From Paraburkholderia silvatlantica (GTDB taxonomy: Bacteria; Pseudomonadota; Gammaproteobacteria; Burkholderiales; Burkholderiaceae): a stretch of 64,000 nucleotides of DNA. The stretch lies in contig NZ_QEOL01000016.1 of the NCBI RefSeq assembly GCF_003096715.1, positions 62,001 through 126,000 on the forward strand, given 5' to 3'. Positions 35,676-44,574 of the stretch are shown in pieces. The notes beneath the pieces were generated by a model. The model had not been told where the DNA came from. It worked only from the letters and a program-made list of their open reading frames with translations, and did not search any database. Each line of letters starts with the position of its first letter. The first letter of the stretch is position 1. The translations under genes were made by a program, and so were the position numbers.

Positions 35676-36407
35676 ATGAAGTTTCGCGGGCCGCTCGACG
35701 AGCCGCCGGTTTCCGAAGCCGATATCCAGGCCTATAGCGACGGCACGCTCGCCGGCGCGCGGGCGGCGCACGTGCGGCGCTACCTTGCAGGCATGCCCGG
35801 CGAATGGCATCGCATCCTGTTTTACCGGCGCCTGAATACCCAGATCCGCGATGCTTACCCGGCGCCGGCCGCGCAGGCGCAGCACTCGCGCCCCGCCCGA
35901 GCCCGAAGCAGGCGGGTGTTGCGCTACGTTATCGCGCTGGCGGCTGCGCTGGCGGTGGCGGGTGCAGCCTTGGCGTGGATTGGCGTGACCGAGCCGTCGC
36001 AGCAAGTGTTGAACAACGCCGCGGTGATGGCGCTGATGGAAGCTGAAAACGCGCAGCCCCAGGCGCTGGAAGCAGGCGCGGCGCGGGCGCCGTTCGATTT
36101 CGGCGCGGCGGGCCTGCATTTTCTCGGCGGCGGCGAAGTGCGGGTTGGTCCGTTCGCGAGCGCGCAGCGCTATGTCTACGAGAACGACCAGGGCGAACGC
36201 GTGGTGCTGCTCGCGACTCGCGCCTGGCTGGCCGGCGCGGCGCCGCAGTGGAGCGCACACCGTGCGGGTCCGCTGCGGCTCCTGATGTGGCGCGAGCGCG
36301 GCACGCGCTGGGTGCTCGCGGGCAACGCCCAGACGCGCGGTTTGATGCGCGCGGCGGACCTCGCGACGCTCACCGCGCAGCCGGCGCGCGAACGCGAGGG
36401 ATCGTGA
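35676..36407 (+). CDS. Anti-sigma-factor-like membrane protein
   Basis: A 243-aa single-pass protein lying just before the ECF sigma gene. The N-terminal segment VSEADIQAYSDGTLAGARAAHVRRYLA has the short helical layout of anti-sigma domains and closely parallels the N-terminus of the second anti-sigma gene downstream. One transmembrane helix lies at about 81-104 (VLRYVIALAAALAVAGAALA). The C-terminal part is a predicted periplasmic beta-rich domain (RYVYENDQGERVVLLATRAW). The ATG at 35676 is the first Met in frame that gives this conserved start. It may be a second sensor arm for the same sigma factor. Confidence 0.75.
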   Translation: MKFRGPLDEPPVSEADIQAYSDGTLAGARAAHVRRYLAGMPGEWHRILFYRRLNTQIRDAYPAPAAQAQHSRPARARSRRVLRYVIALAAALAVAGAALAWIGVTEPSQQVLNNAAVMALMEAENAQPQALEAGAARAPFDFGAAGLHFLGGGEVRVGPFASAQRYVYENDQGERVVLLATRAWLAGAAPQWSAHRAGPLRLLMWRERGTRWVLAGNAQTRGLMRAADLATLTAQPAREREGS

Positions 36408-36462
36408 ACCTGCCCGACGATGCCGACCGCGCAATGACCCTTGCGGCAATCCAGGATGAAAC

Positions 36463-36981
36463 ATGGACATCCGTGACGAGCTGATAGAACACGTGCCGCG
36501 CCTGCGACGCTATGCGCGCGCACTGATCAACAACCGCGAGCTCGCCGACGACCTCGTGCAGGACACGCTCGAGCGCGCAATTGCCCGCACTGAGCTGTTT
36601 CGTTCGGGTACCGACCTGCGCGCCTGGCTTTTCACGATCATGCACAACCTGTTCGTGAACCAGGTGCGCAAGTCGGCGGCGCGCGGGACGCACGTTTCCG
36701 TCGACGACGACAGCGTGCCCGAAACCGACTACGCCGTGCCCGCCACACAGACGGGCGCACTCGAAGTGCGCGATCTGGACTTCGCGCTGCAGCGCCTGCC
36801 CGTGGAGCAGCGCGAGGTGGTGCTTCTGGTAGGACTGGAGGAGATGAGTTACGCCGATGTCGCATTGGCGCTCGACATACCGATCGGCACGGTCATGTCG
36901 CGTCTGTCGAGGGGACGTGAGCGCTTGCGGGCGCTCATGGCCGGTTCCGTCCCGCGTGCGAATCTGAAGGTGGTGCGATGA
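36463..36981 (+). CDS. ECF RNA polymerase sigma factor
   Basis: Sigma-70 family ECF factor, 172 aa. Region 2 includes LRRYARALINNRELADDLVQDTLERAI and the promoter-melting part AWLFTIMHNLFVNQVRKS. Region 4 includes LPVEQREVVLLVGLEEMSYADVA and the recognition helix LDIPIGTVMSRLSRGRERLR. It is flanked on both sides by membrane anti-sigma-like genes and overlaps the downstream one by 4 bp. The regulon is unknown; the adjacent HtrA-like protease gene, convergent to it, makes an envelope-stress role plausible. Confidence 0.92.
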   Translation: MDIRDELIEHVPRLRRYARALINNRELADDLVQDTLERAIARTELFRSGTDLRAWLFTIMHNLFVNQVRKSAARGTHVSVDDDSVPETDYAVPATQTGALEVRDLDFALQRLPVEQREVVLLVGLEEMSYADVALALDIPIGTVMSRLSRGRERLRALMAGSVPRANLKVVR

Positions 36982-37823
36982 GCGAGCAACAGAATCCAGT
37001 GACGCAAGACGAGATCCACGCCTACGTGGACGGCACGCTTTCCGAGGCGCGCCGCGCCGACGTGGAGCGCGAGCTCGAGCGCAACCCGGAGTTCGCCGCG
37101 CGCGCGAGCGACTTCTTCGCGCTCAACAACCTGCTGCACGAACGTTACGACCGCGTGCTCAACGAGCCGCTGCCCGCGCGCCTGCGCGTGGCCGGCCCCG
37201 GGCCCGGGACGCAAACGGTGCGAAACGCGCGCCCGGCGGCGAACTGGCCGCGTTTCGCGGGCCTCGCGGCAGCGCTGGTGCTGGGCGTGGGAATCGGGTG
37301 GGGCATGCACTATGGCATGAGCGGCACGGGAGGCCCCGCGGGCGCGGCAGGCGGCGGTGAACTGCGCGCGGTGAGCGCGGACAGTTCGATGCGCTTTGCG
37401 CAGCAAGCGGCGCTCGCGCATGTGGTCTACATGCCGACGGTGGCGCGGCCCGACACGATGGGCGACGGCGAGGAGCAGGACTTCGTGAAGTGGCTCGCCA
37501 ACCGGCTCGGCACCAACGTGCGCGCGCCGATGCTCTCGAAGAGCGGCTTCGAGCTTTCGGGCGGACGCCTGTTGCCGGCCGACGACGGCGGCGAAGTCGC
37601 GCAGTTCATGTATCACAGCGCGCGAGGCGAGCGCGTGACGCTGTGTATCTCGCACCGCAAGACGAGCGCCAACACGACCGCGTTCAAGCTCTACCAGGAT
37701 GGGCCTGTGAATGTGTTTTATTGGGTGGATGGCGACTTTGGCTACGCGCTTTCGGGTGGGATCGATCGCAAGGCGCTGCTGCAGCTTGCGCATGATGTTT
37801 ATGCGCAGTTGACGCCGCGGTGA
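36978..37823 (+). CDS. Membrane anti-sigma factor
   Basis: A 281-aa single-pass protein, translationally coupled to the ECF sigma gene (ATGA) and therefore its probable cognate inhibitor. The cytoplasmic N-terminus is VTQDEIHAYVDGTLSEARRADVERELERNPEFAARASDFFALNNLLHERYD. One transmembrane helix lies near 92-113 (GLAAALVLGVGIGWGMHYGM). The C-terminal domain (HVVYMPTVARPDTMGDGEEQDFVKWLANRLG, then GFELSGGRLLPADDGGEVAQFMY) is the conserved periplasmic part of this anti-sigma type. Confidence 0.88.
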   Translation: MSEQQNPVTQDEIHAYVDGTLSEARRADVERELERNPEFAARASDFFALNNLLHERYDRVLNEPLPARLRVAGPGPGTQTVRNARPAANWPRFAGLAAALVLGVGIGWGMHYGMSGTGGPAGAAGGGELRAVSADSSMRFAQQAALAHVVYMPTVARPDTMGDGEEQDFVKWLANRLGTNVRAPMLSKSGFELSGGRLLPADDGGEVAQFMYHSARGERVTLCISHRKTSANTTAFKLYQDGPVNVFYWVDGDFGYALSGGIDRKALLQLAHDVYAQLTPR

Positions 37824-37874
37824 GGGTTGGTTTGCTGGTTTCCAAAGCGGCCAGGAACCGCGAATCAACCCTCA
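37821..37874. terminator. Long stem-loop between convergent anti-sigma and protease genes
   Basis: Perfect 9-bp arms TGAGGGTTG and CAACCCTCA enclose an inner CTGG/CCAG stem. The left arm contains the stop codon of the anti-sigma gene. It lies between convergent genes, so it probably terminates transcription from the left and perhaps from both sides. Confidence 0.45.
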
Positions 37875-37922
37875 AGCACACGCCGGACATGAACGCACCC
37901 CGCGCAGCGCGTGCAGCGCCCA

Positions 37923-39695
37923 TCACCTGAGCTTCACCGCAACGAAGCTACGCGCATTGTTCCGCTGAATCAGCAGCGACATACTCTTCGTCGCCTTTGC
38001 CTCGAGCGCGACAGCTTCCTCTTGCGATTCGACCAGGGTGTCGTCGAGCGACAGCACGACATCGCCGGCCCGCACGCCCGCGCTCGCGGCGGGTCCGGTC
38101 GAGGCTTCCACCATCAAACCAAGCGGCAGCCCGGTCGAGCGTTTTTCCTCGGCGCTCAGCGCATGCGCGATCAGACCGAGGCGGTCGGCGGCATGGCGCG
38201 GGGCCGGTGCTGCCGCGGCGGCGGGCTGCGCGCTCGGGTCCGTCATCACCGTTTTGACGGCGTGCACGTCGGACGGTGGCGCCTTGCCCACCGCATCCGC
38301 TACGGCGGTCGCGACTGGCGCATCGGTCTTTTCCGCCGCCTGTGCGGCTGCGGTTGCCTGTGCTGCGGTCGCCCCTTCCGCCCCTGTTGCTCCAGTAGCC
38401 GCCGCATCCGCATCCGCCGCCTTCGGATCGAACGCCGTATTCGAGAAGCCAGCCACGGCGGGCTGGCGGTTGCGGATCACCTTGAGCGATGCCGGCGTGG
38501 CGGGCGGCACGGCAGCGAGCGCGGCAGCGAGCGTCGCGGCCCGGTCGACGGGTTTGGTGCCGACCTGCACGATCACGTCGCCGGTCCGGATGCCCGCTTT
38601 GCCGATCGGCGAGGCGGGGTCGACGGCGTCGACGAGCGCGCCGCCCGCATGCGGCAAGCCGAGCGCTGCCGCGAGCCCGGGGCTCACGTCTTCGACCTGC
38701 ATGCCGAAGGTGCGGATCGTGCCGCCATCGCCCGGGTTGGTTGTCTTCGCGGCGGGCGCCGCCTTGCGCGCCTGCAACTGGGCACGGAACTGGTTGGCGG
38801 CGTCGATCGGAATCGCGAAGGTCAGGCCCTGGTAGCGGCCGCCGTCCGCGTAAATCTGCACGTCGATGCCGATTACCTCGCCCGCGCGATTGAAGATCGG
38901 ACCGCCGGAGTTGTCCGGGTTGACCGCCACGTCGGTCTGGAGGAACGGAAACGCCTTGCCGTCGGGCAGCGTGCGCGAGGTCGCGCTGAGGATGCCCGTC
39001 GTCACGGTGTTCTGATAGCTGTCCGGCGACCCGATCGACAGCACGGGCTCGCCGGGGTGGACCTTCGCCGTGTCGGCGAGTTTCACGAACGGCAGATCGT
39101 GGGCGTCGATCTGCAGCACGGCAACGTCGCTTTGCGGGTCGACGGCGACGACCTCCGCCTTGAACTCGCGCTTGTCCGTGAGCTGCACAATCACCTGCTC
39201 GGCGTTGTCGACGATGTGCGCCGTGGTGAGCACGACGCCATCGGGGCTGACGATGAATCCGGAGCCCGCGCCCGTCATCACGCGCGGTCCGCTGGCCTCG
39301 GCGTCGGACGCCGGCTTCGGCGCGCGCCTGAAGAACGCGAAGAAAGGATCGTCGGCGTCGATGGCCTCCTGCTCGGGCGGCGCGGACGGGTCGTCGGCGC
39401 TGTGCGCGATCACGTGCACGACGGCGGGGCCGTAGCGCTCGGCGAGCGAAAAGAAGTCGGGTGCGGCCATGGCCGCAGGCGCGGATGCCTCGGCGGTGGC
39501 CTTCGGCGAGGCTACGGCTTTATCGCCTGCCGCCTTGTCGTTGGCCGCCTTGTCGACGGCGGCTTTGCTTGCGGGCGGTTTGGTGGCGGCCGGAGGCGGC
39601 GTTGCGGCGTTCGCCTCGTAACAGAAAGCGCTGGCAAGCGCGAGGACAAGCGCCGCCGCAGGGCGCGAAGTGCGGGCGAAGATCAGGCGGAGCAC
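37923..39695 (-). CDS. Periplasmic HtrA/Do-like serine protease with two PDZ domains
   Basis: Trypsin-like quality-control protease of about 590 aa. I place the start at the GTG 39695 because GGGAGG lies 6 nt upstream; it gives a clean signal peptide ending in FCYEANA. An Ala/Lys/Pro-rich linker follows. The triad is His160 (LTTAHIVD), Asp190 (DPQSDVAVLQ) and Ser263. The active-site loop reads NPDNSGGP rather than the usual PGNSGGP, with Asp261 in place of Gly. PDZ1 is around GMQVEDVSPGLAAALGL. A long Ala-rich linker precedes PDZ2 (LGLMVEASTGPAASAGVRAGDV). The adjacent ECF/anti-sigma genes suggest an envelope-stress context. Confidence 0.88.
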   Translation of the reverse strand: MLRLIFARTSRPAAALVLALASAFCYEANAATPPPAATKPPASKAAVDKAANDKAAGDKAVASPKATAEASAPAAMAAPDFFSLAERYGPAVVHVIAHSADDPSAPPEQEAIDADDPFFAFFRRAPKPASDAEASGPRVMTGAGSGFIVSPDGVVLTTAHIVDNAEQVIVQLTDKREFKAEVVAVDPQSDVAVLQIDAHDLPFVKLADTAKVHPGEPVLSIGSPDSYQNTVTTGILSATSRTLPDGKAFPFLQTDVAVNPDNSGGPIFNRAGEVIGIDVQIYADGGRYQGLTFAIPIDAANQFRAQLQARKAAPAAKTTNPGDGGTIRTFGMQVEDVSPGLAAALGLPHAGGALVDAVDPASPIGKAGIRTGDVIVQVGTKPVDRAATLAAALAAVPPATPASLKVIRNRQPAVAGFSNTAFDPKAADADAAATGATGAEGATAAQATAAAQAAEKTDAPVATAVADAVGKAPPSDVHAVKTVMTDPSAQPAAAAAPAPRHAADRLGLIAHALSAEEKRSTGLPLGLMVEASTGPAASAGVRAGDVVLSLDDTLVESQEEAVALEAKATKSMSLLIQRNNARSFVAVKLR

Positions 39696-39940
39696 AGCAC
39701 ACCTCCCAGTGGTCATCGTGCTGGCGGGCGGCACACGAACGCGGATAGCAAACGAATGCCGACGACCATAGTGTAGTCACGCCACAAGAGAATTGGGGGG
39801 CAGGGTTTGTCCTGTAGCGCACGCAAATCCGCGCGCAGGCTTAACGGTGCATGCGCGGCGCATCGAAGATGACGCCTTGCTGAGTTTGCGGCGGCGAGGA
39901 CGCTCAGGGAAAGGGGGGCGGTGCTGAAAAAGTGCGTGAG

Positions 39941-39971
39941 ATGCCCCGCTCGCTCGTCGCGAGCGGGGCAT
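39941..39971 (-). terminator. Strong hairpin terminator downstream of the DUF4148 gene
   Basis: Perfect 13-bp arms, ATGCCCCGCTCGC and its complement, with a 5-nt loop. Read leftward it lies 44 bp after the DUF4148 stop, and a short T-run (CTTTTT) occurs about 9 nt after the stem, consistent with a rho-independent terminator. Confidence 0.65.
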
Positions 39972-40014
39972 TCGGCCGGGGCGCCGGGCGGCTGGCGGGA
40001 TTCGGCGATCGCTT

Positions 40015-40347
40015 TCAGCTACCCGAATACAGGTTGCAGAAGCTCACCGGCCCGACACACGCCGTATGCGGCGCGCCGGCGTCGCTCGTGCCCTGCATGG
40101 GCGCGCCCATGCCGCTGGGTTGCTGCTGCTGTTGATGCTGTGCCTTCGCACGCGCGACTTGCTGCGCGAAGATGGGGCTCACGTCCGGATACGAGCTGTC
40201 GGTCACGAATTGCGAGCCGTTGGCCTGCGCTTCGATCAACTGTTCGCGCACCTGGGCACGCGTGAGTCCCTGTGCGGATGCGGTAGATGCAGCGCCGATG
40301 CAAGCCGTCACGACGAGCAAGGCGAAAAGCGGGCGGCGGATGATCAT
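40015..40347 (-). CDS. DUF4148 domain secreted protein
   Basis: Small exported protein of 110 aa of the DUF4148 family, common and often multicopy in Burkholderia. A signal peptide (RPLFALLVVTACIGAASTASA) is followed by the domain LTRAQVREQLIEAQANGSQFV. A Gln-rich run, HQQQQQP, and two C-terminal Cys residues complete it. AGGAG stands 6 nt before the ATG at 40347. Function unknown. Confidence 0.88.
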   Translation of the reverse strand: MIIRRPLFALLVVTACIGAASTASAQGLTRAQVREQLIEAQANGSQFVTDSSYPDVSPIFAQQVARAKAQHQQQQQPSGMGAPMQGTSDAGAPHTACVGPVSFCNLYSGS

Positions 40348-40477
40348 TTCGAACTCCTGATGAAATAGCATGGTTCGGCGACCGGCTGGAGCGCGGTCGA
40401 ATCAACGGAGACTGCAATGGGTATACCGCTGAAGGCGGACTGCTATTCCCGTGAAGTTGCAGCGGCGGGATGTTTTT

Positions 40478-41047
40478 CTACGTGAGCTGCACCTGGAGCC
40501 AATGCGGCAGGCCCGCGCCGACCAGGCTGACGCCAACGAGCGCGAGCGCGCCTGCAACGAGAAGAACGAGCGGACTGACCCGCGTTCTGAGCAGCACGCA
40601 AAGCGACACGACGGCAATGGCCTTCGCGGGAAGGCCGCCGTTGAGCGACTTGAGCAGCACCCAGCCCGCCGCGAGCATCATGCCGGCCGCGATGGGGCGC
40701 AGGCCGCGCTCGAGCGCCAACTGCCACGCGGCGCCCTGATAACGGCCCCAGACATGCGTGACGCCGTAGATGAGGATAGCGGTTGGCAGCAAGAGCGCGG
40801 CGGTCGCCACGAGCGCGCCCCAGAAGCCGGCAACCTGCCAGCCGATCAACGTGACGAGCAGCGAGCCAGGACCCGGGGCCATGCGCGAAATCGCGAAATC
40901 GGCGGCGAATTGCGAATGCGTCATCCACGGATGCACTTCGACGACCTGGCGCTGAATCTCGGCGACGATCGCCTGGCCGCCGCCGATCGTCACGAGCGAA
41001 AGTGGCACGAAAATGGCGGCCAGCTGACCGAGCAGGCGCGAGTTCAT
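40478..41047 (-). CDS. Chromate transporter family protein, C-terminal half of a short-chain ChrA pair
   Basis: Inner-membrane CHR-family protein of 189 aa. It resembles one half of full-length ChrA: TIGGGQAIVAEIQRQVVE corresponds to the FGGP-type motif, and SRMAPGPGSLLVTLIGWQVAG to the conserved PGP region. Five to six hydrophobic helices are apparent. It overlaps the other half gene by 4 bp, and short CHR proteins of this kind are known to work only as pairs. The transported anion might be chromate or sulfate. Confidence 0.87.
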   Translation of the reverse strand: MNSRLLGQLAAIFVPLSLVTIGGGQAIVAEIQRQVVEVHPWMTHSQFAADFAISRMAPGPGSLLVTLIGWQVAGFWGALVATAALLLPTAILIYGVTHVWGRYQGAAWQLALERGLRPIAAGMMLAAGWVLLKSLNGGLPAKAIAVVSLCVLLRTRVSPLVLLVAGALALVGVSLVGAGLPHWLQVQLT

Positions 41048-41616
41048 CGCGCACCCCGGCGGATCGCCACGTATTCGTAGAGCACGCTCACGGCGCCGCC
41101 TGCCACGACCACCCACACGAGCGACAAACGCAGAATGCCGATCGCAAGGAATGTCGCTGCCATGAGCAGCAGCGGAAGCCCTTGCCGCCGCACGCGCCGC
41201 GCGGTGACGACACCCATCGACAGCGACAATCCCGTGGCCGCCGCGGCAGCGCCGGCGATCAGAATCTGCGTGAGCGGATGGAAGATGAGCGCGCCGACCA
41301 CGCTGCCAATCACGACGATCAGGCACGCGGGCGGCACGACGATGCCCGTTACGGCCACGGCGGCGCCACGCCAGCCCAGCAGCCGGTGCCCGATCCAGAT
41401 CGCCATGTTTTTCACGTTGATGCCGGGCAGCGCCTGCGAGATTGCGAGACCGTTGAGAAAATCTTCTTCGCTGATCCAGTTGCGATCCTGGACGAATTCG
41501 CGCAACAGCCAGCCGCTCAAGCCGCCGCCAAAGCTCGTCATGCCGATGCGGCTGAAGATCAGAAAGAGTCCGAACAGCGTGGGGCGCGGCGATGCGTTTG
41601 GCGTGGAAGCAGTCAC
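41044..41616 (-). CDS. Chromate transporter family protein, N-terminal half of a short-chain ChrA pair
   Basis: First gene of the split chromate transporter, 190 aa, starting at GTG 41614-41616. The CHR signature is RIGMTSFGGGLSGWLLREFVQ followed by GLAISQALPGINVKNMAIWIG. Hydrophobic helices fill the rest. No good ribosome binding site is visible before the GTG, so the start is tentative. No chrB-type regulator is adjacent. Confidence 0.87.
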   Translation of the reverse strand: MTASTPNASPRPTLFGLFLIFSRIGMTSFGGGLSGWLLREFVQDRNWISEEDFLNGLAISQALPGINVKNMAIWIGHRLLGWRGAAVAVTGIVVPPACLIVVIGSVVGALIFHPLTQILIAGAAAAATGLSLSMGVVTARRVRRQGLPLLLMAATFLAIGILRLSLVWVVVAGGAVSVLYEYVAIRRGAR

Positions 41617-41923
41617 GGAGGATGACGGAAAGCGGGTAATGCCGAACAGTTCGGCTGGCGTCTCGGCCTTTCTTTCCGGTTTCAGCGCGATTGAGTCGTT
41701 CTTTTACCGGTGTTCGAATGGGCATCGCAGCAATGATTCCCGAAATTATAGCGCCGCAGTACTTGTGGCGCGGCGCGGTCAGCAGCGTGCGGTCACGCAG
41801 AATTCAGCACGAGGTCTGGGCCGCTATGATGGTTGGACTCGCAGCGGCTCGATCGCTGTATTCGCGCTGTCCGCCGCGTGCCGCCTGGCGTGACGTGAAC
41901 AAATCGCCTTGTCGCCATTGCTC
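41617..41923. other. Divergent intergenic region, no gene seen
   Basis: A 307-bp gap between the leftward chromate transporter pair and the rightward esterase gene. A short dyad GCGCC...GGCGC lies around 41751-41773. Promoters for both sides are expected here, but none is clear. Confidence 0.4.
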
Positions 41924-43027
41924 ATGCCCAGGAAAACGACCAGCGTCTGGCTCGAAGGTCTCGAACTGCTCACCCGCATGAGCGCAACGCGGCCGAAGAA
42001 AAAGGCCGCGGCACGCAAAACGGCGCCCGCAAAGGCCGCTCAGGTCGTGAGTCCGGCAGCCAAACCGGCGAAGCGCGCCGGCAAGGCGCACGTGGGGCGT
42101 GCGCAACCGGCGGGCGCGGCCGGCAGGTGGATCCGCTCCTGGCATTCCGCGCCGCCCAGGGCCGGGCATCTCGTCAATCATCTCGCGTATGCGCTCTATG
42201 TGCCCGCCGGCGCGGCCGGGGGCGCGGGCCTGCCGCTCGTGGTCATGCTGCACGGCTGCAAGCAGACGGCGGAGTCGTTCGCCGCGGGCACACGGGCTTG
42301 CCGGCTGGCGGATCGCGCAGGCTTCGCCGTGCTGCTCCCCGAGCAGGCGAAAACGGCGCACGCGCAGCGATGCTGGCACTGGCACGGCGATCATGAGCAG
42401 TCGGAGGCGCCAGCGGTCGCGTCGCTCGTCGACGCCATCGTGCGCGAGCACGGATTCGATCGCGAGCGCGTGTACCTGGCGGGCATCTCGGCGGGGGCGG
42501 GTCTCGCGTCCGTGCTCGCCATGCACTATGCGTGGCGCTTCGCGGCCGTGGGCCTGCACTCGGGACCGGTTTTCGGCGCAGCCAGTTCCACGATGAGCGC
42601 GATGAGCGTCATGCGCCACGGCAGCCGCGAAGACCCGGTGCATCTGGTCGATGCCGCTCTCGACGTCGCCGGACATCCCGGCATGCCGGCCTTCATCGTG
42701 CAAGGCGAAATCGACGCGATCGTGGCGAAGCGCAACGCCGCGCAACTCGGCGTGCAGTTCGCGCGTGTCAACCGGCTGCTCGACGTGCAGGGCGAATTGC
42801 GCGTTGGCGAGATCCGGACCTATAGCCGCGACGCGGTGGCGTACACCGATTACGTCAGGTCGGGCAGGCTCGCCGTGCGGGTGTGTGTCGTTCGCGGGCT
42901 CGGGCATGCATGGAGCGGCGGCGATCCGCGCGAAGCGTTTCATTCGGATCGGGGCCCCGACGCGATAGCGATGATGTGGCAGTTCTTCCGGCGGCAGCGC
43001 CGAAGCGCGGCAGGCGAAAGGATGTGA
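41924..43027 (+). CDS. PHB depolymerase-type esterase (extracellular/short-chain, family LpqC/PhaZ)
   Basis: Alpha/beta hydrolase of 367 aa. An Ala/Lys-rich N-terminal stretch (RPKKKAAARKTAPAKAA) precedes the catalytic domain. The oxyanion region is LPLVVMLHGCKQTAESFAAGT and the nucleophile is Ser189 in the lipase box GISAGAG. The catalytic His lies in RGLGHAWSGGD. Start MPRKTTSVW at 41924 matches the usual opening of these proteins; an upstream Met is possible. No classical signal peptide is evident. The substrate may be polyhydroxybutyrate oligomers or another short ester. Confidence 0.85.
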   Translation: MPRKTTSVWLEGLELLTRMSATRPKKKAAARKTAPAKAAQVVSPAAKPAKRAGKAHVGRAQPAGAAGRWIRSWHSAPPRAGHLVNHLAYALYVPAGAAGGAGLPLVVMLHGCKQTAESFAAGTRACRLADRAGFAVLLPEQAKTAHAQRCWHWHGDHEQSEAPAVASLVDAIVREHGFDRERVYLAGISAGAGLASVLAMHYAWRFAAVGLHSGPVFGAASSTMSAMSVMRHGSREDPVHLVDAALDVAGHPGMPAFIVQGEIDAIVAKRNAAQLGVQFARVNRLLDVQGELRVGEIRTYSRDAVAYTDYVRSGRLAVRVCVVRGLGHAWSGGDPREAFHSDRGPDAIAMMWQFFRRQRRSAAGERM

Positions 43028-43105
43028 CCGGTGCGTTAGCCCCCGTTTGCGCGGCGCACTCAGCGCCGATGCGTGAAGGTCGGGAAGGCAAGGCCCGGGG
43101 AGAGG

Positions 43106-43176
43106 GATGCCAAACGATGCCAAACGATGCCAAACGATGCGAAACGATGCGAAACGATGCGAAACGATGCGAAACG
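43106..43176 (+). repeat. Tandem 10-bp repeat, seven units
   Basis: Seven consecutive decamers of the form GATGC(C/G)AAAC: the first three read GATGCCAAAC and the last four GATGCGAAAC. The array lies 75 bp upstream of the DUF1479 start codon, in the 224-bp gap after the esterase gene. The period is close to one helical turn, so the AAA runs are nearly phased on one face. Confidence 0.95.
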
Positions 43177-43251
43177 GGTAACGCCGGACGTTCGCCATTG
43201 AAGCGTATGCTTGCCACCAAACGACGGCATTCAACCCCGATGGAGACATGC

Positions 43252-44505
43252 ATGGCGGCACTTCAAATCGACGACGTCCCGGGCGCGATCCGGCAGGCCA
43301 AGCGCATGTTGCGCGCGCAACTGCCGAGCTATCGCGAAGTGTTCGAGGAGGTCGCGCAGGCCATAGGCGAAGAGGCGCGGCACATTGCCCGGCTGCACGA
43401 GGCGGGCGAAGCCGTGATCCCGGAGATCGCGTTTGCCGACATCGCCGCGCAGCGCGTGAGCGCCGAGGCGATCGCGCTCGTGAAAGCGCGTGGCGCCTGT
43501 GTGATCCGCCGCGTGTTCGAGCCGGAGCAGGCCGCGCGCTGGGACGCCGAAATTGCCGCGTACGTGGCGCGCAACGATCTCGACGCGCGTGCCGCCCAGC
43601 GCGCGGCGCAGCGCAATGCCCTCCCGCCGCAGGTGAGCCGGCCGTTGATTTATGGTGTCTACTGGTCGCGCCCGCAGGTGCAGGCGCGCGAGTCCGCCGA
43701 ACTGACCGCCGCGCGCGTCTTCCTCAACCGCCTGTGGCGCCACGAGAGCGAGGGGCGCGTGCATTTCGATCCTGACGTCGTGCCCGCCTACGCCGACCGT
43801 CTGCGGCGCCGGCCGCCCGGAACGGCGGCGCCCGGCCTCGCCGCGCATTGCGACGGCGGCGCGGTCGAGCGCTGGCTCGACGAGCATTTCCGCCAGGTCT
43901 ATCGCCACGTATTCTCGGGCGACTGGCGGCGCTACGACCCATTCGACGGCGCATACCGCACGCACGCGAGCGAGATTCCCTCGCGCATCGCCTCTTCGAT
44001 GTTCCGCACCTTCCAGGGCTGGACCGCGCTCACGCCGCAGGGCCCCGGCGACGGCACCCTGCAGATCGTGCCCATCGCCAACGCCATGGCGTACGTTCTC
44101 TTGCGCGCGCTGCAGGACGACGTGGCCGAGGACGACCTGTGCGGCGCGCAGCCGGGCCGCGGGCTGCCGATCAGCCCCGAGTGGCATGCGCCGCTGTGCG
44201 ATGCGCTGATATCGATTCCTCCAATGCAGGCCGGCGACGCCGTGTTCTGGCACTGCGACGTGATTCACTCCGTCGAAGACGAGCACCGCGGCAGCGGCTA
44301 CAGCAACGTGATGTATATTCCGGCCACGCCGGGTTGCGCGAAGAACGACGCGTATTTGCAGCGCCAGTTGCCGAGCTTTCTCGAAGGCCGCAGCCCGCCA
44401 GACTTTCCCCCCGAGCATATCGAAGCCGATCTGGCGGATCGGGCCGGCGTGGCCGATCTCACGCCGCTCGGCCGCACCCAGCTCGGCTTGCCCGGCGTTG
44501 CATAG
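43252..44505 (+). CDS. DUF1479 (YbiU-like) protein, putative Fe(II)/2-oxoglutarate oxygenase fold
   Basis: A 417-aa member of the DUF1479/YbiU family, close to the usual 420 residues. The start at 43252 has GGAGA at 43242-43246; an upstream in-frame ATG at 43240 lies before that signal. A possible metal-binding region is FWHCDVIHSVEDEHRGSGYSN near residue 335, with the downstream Arg expected for a double-stranded beta helix. The reaction is not established for this family. The 10-bp repeat array sits in its upstream region. Confidence 0.87.
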   Translation: MAALQIDDVPGAIRQAKRMLRAQLPSYREVFEEVAQAIGEEARHIARLHEAGEAVIPEIAFADIAAQRVSAEAIALVKARGACVIRRVFEPEQAARWDAEIAAYVARNDLDARAAQRAAQRNALPPQVSRPLIYGVYWSRPQVQARESAELTAARVFLNRLWRHESEGRVHFDPDVVPAYADRLRRRPPGTAAPGLAAHCDGGAVERWLDEHFRQVYRHVFSGDWRRYDPFDGAYRTHASEIPSRIASSMFRTFQGWTALTPQGPGDGTLQIVPIANAMAYVLLRALQDDVAEDDLCGAQPGRGLPISPEWHAPLCDALISIPPMQAGDAVFWHCDVIHSVEDEHRGSGYSNVMYIPATPGCAKNDAYLQRQLPSFLEGRSPPDFPPEHIEADLADRAGVADLTPLGRTQLGLPGVA

Positions 44506-44574
44506 CATGCGTCCATGACACGCGCGTGTCGGTGCATCGATTCGTGCGCTTGCCTGTAAAAGCGCACGTATGGC

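Noticed and set aside
43106..43176. CRISPR array
   Set aside because: The units are 10 bp and contiguous, with no spacers and no cas genes nearby.
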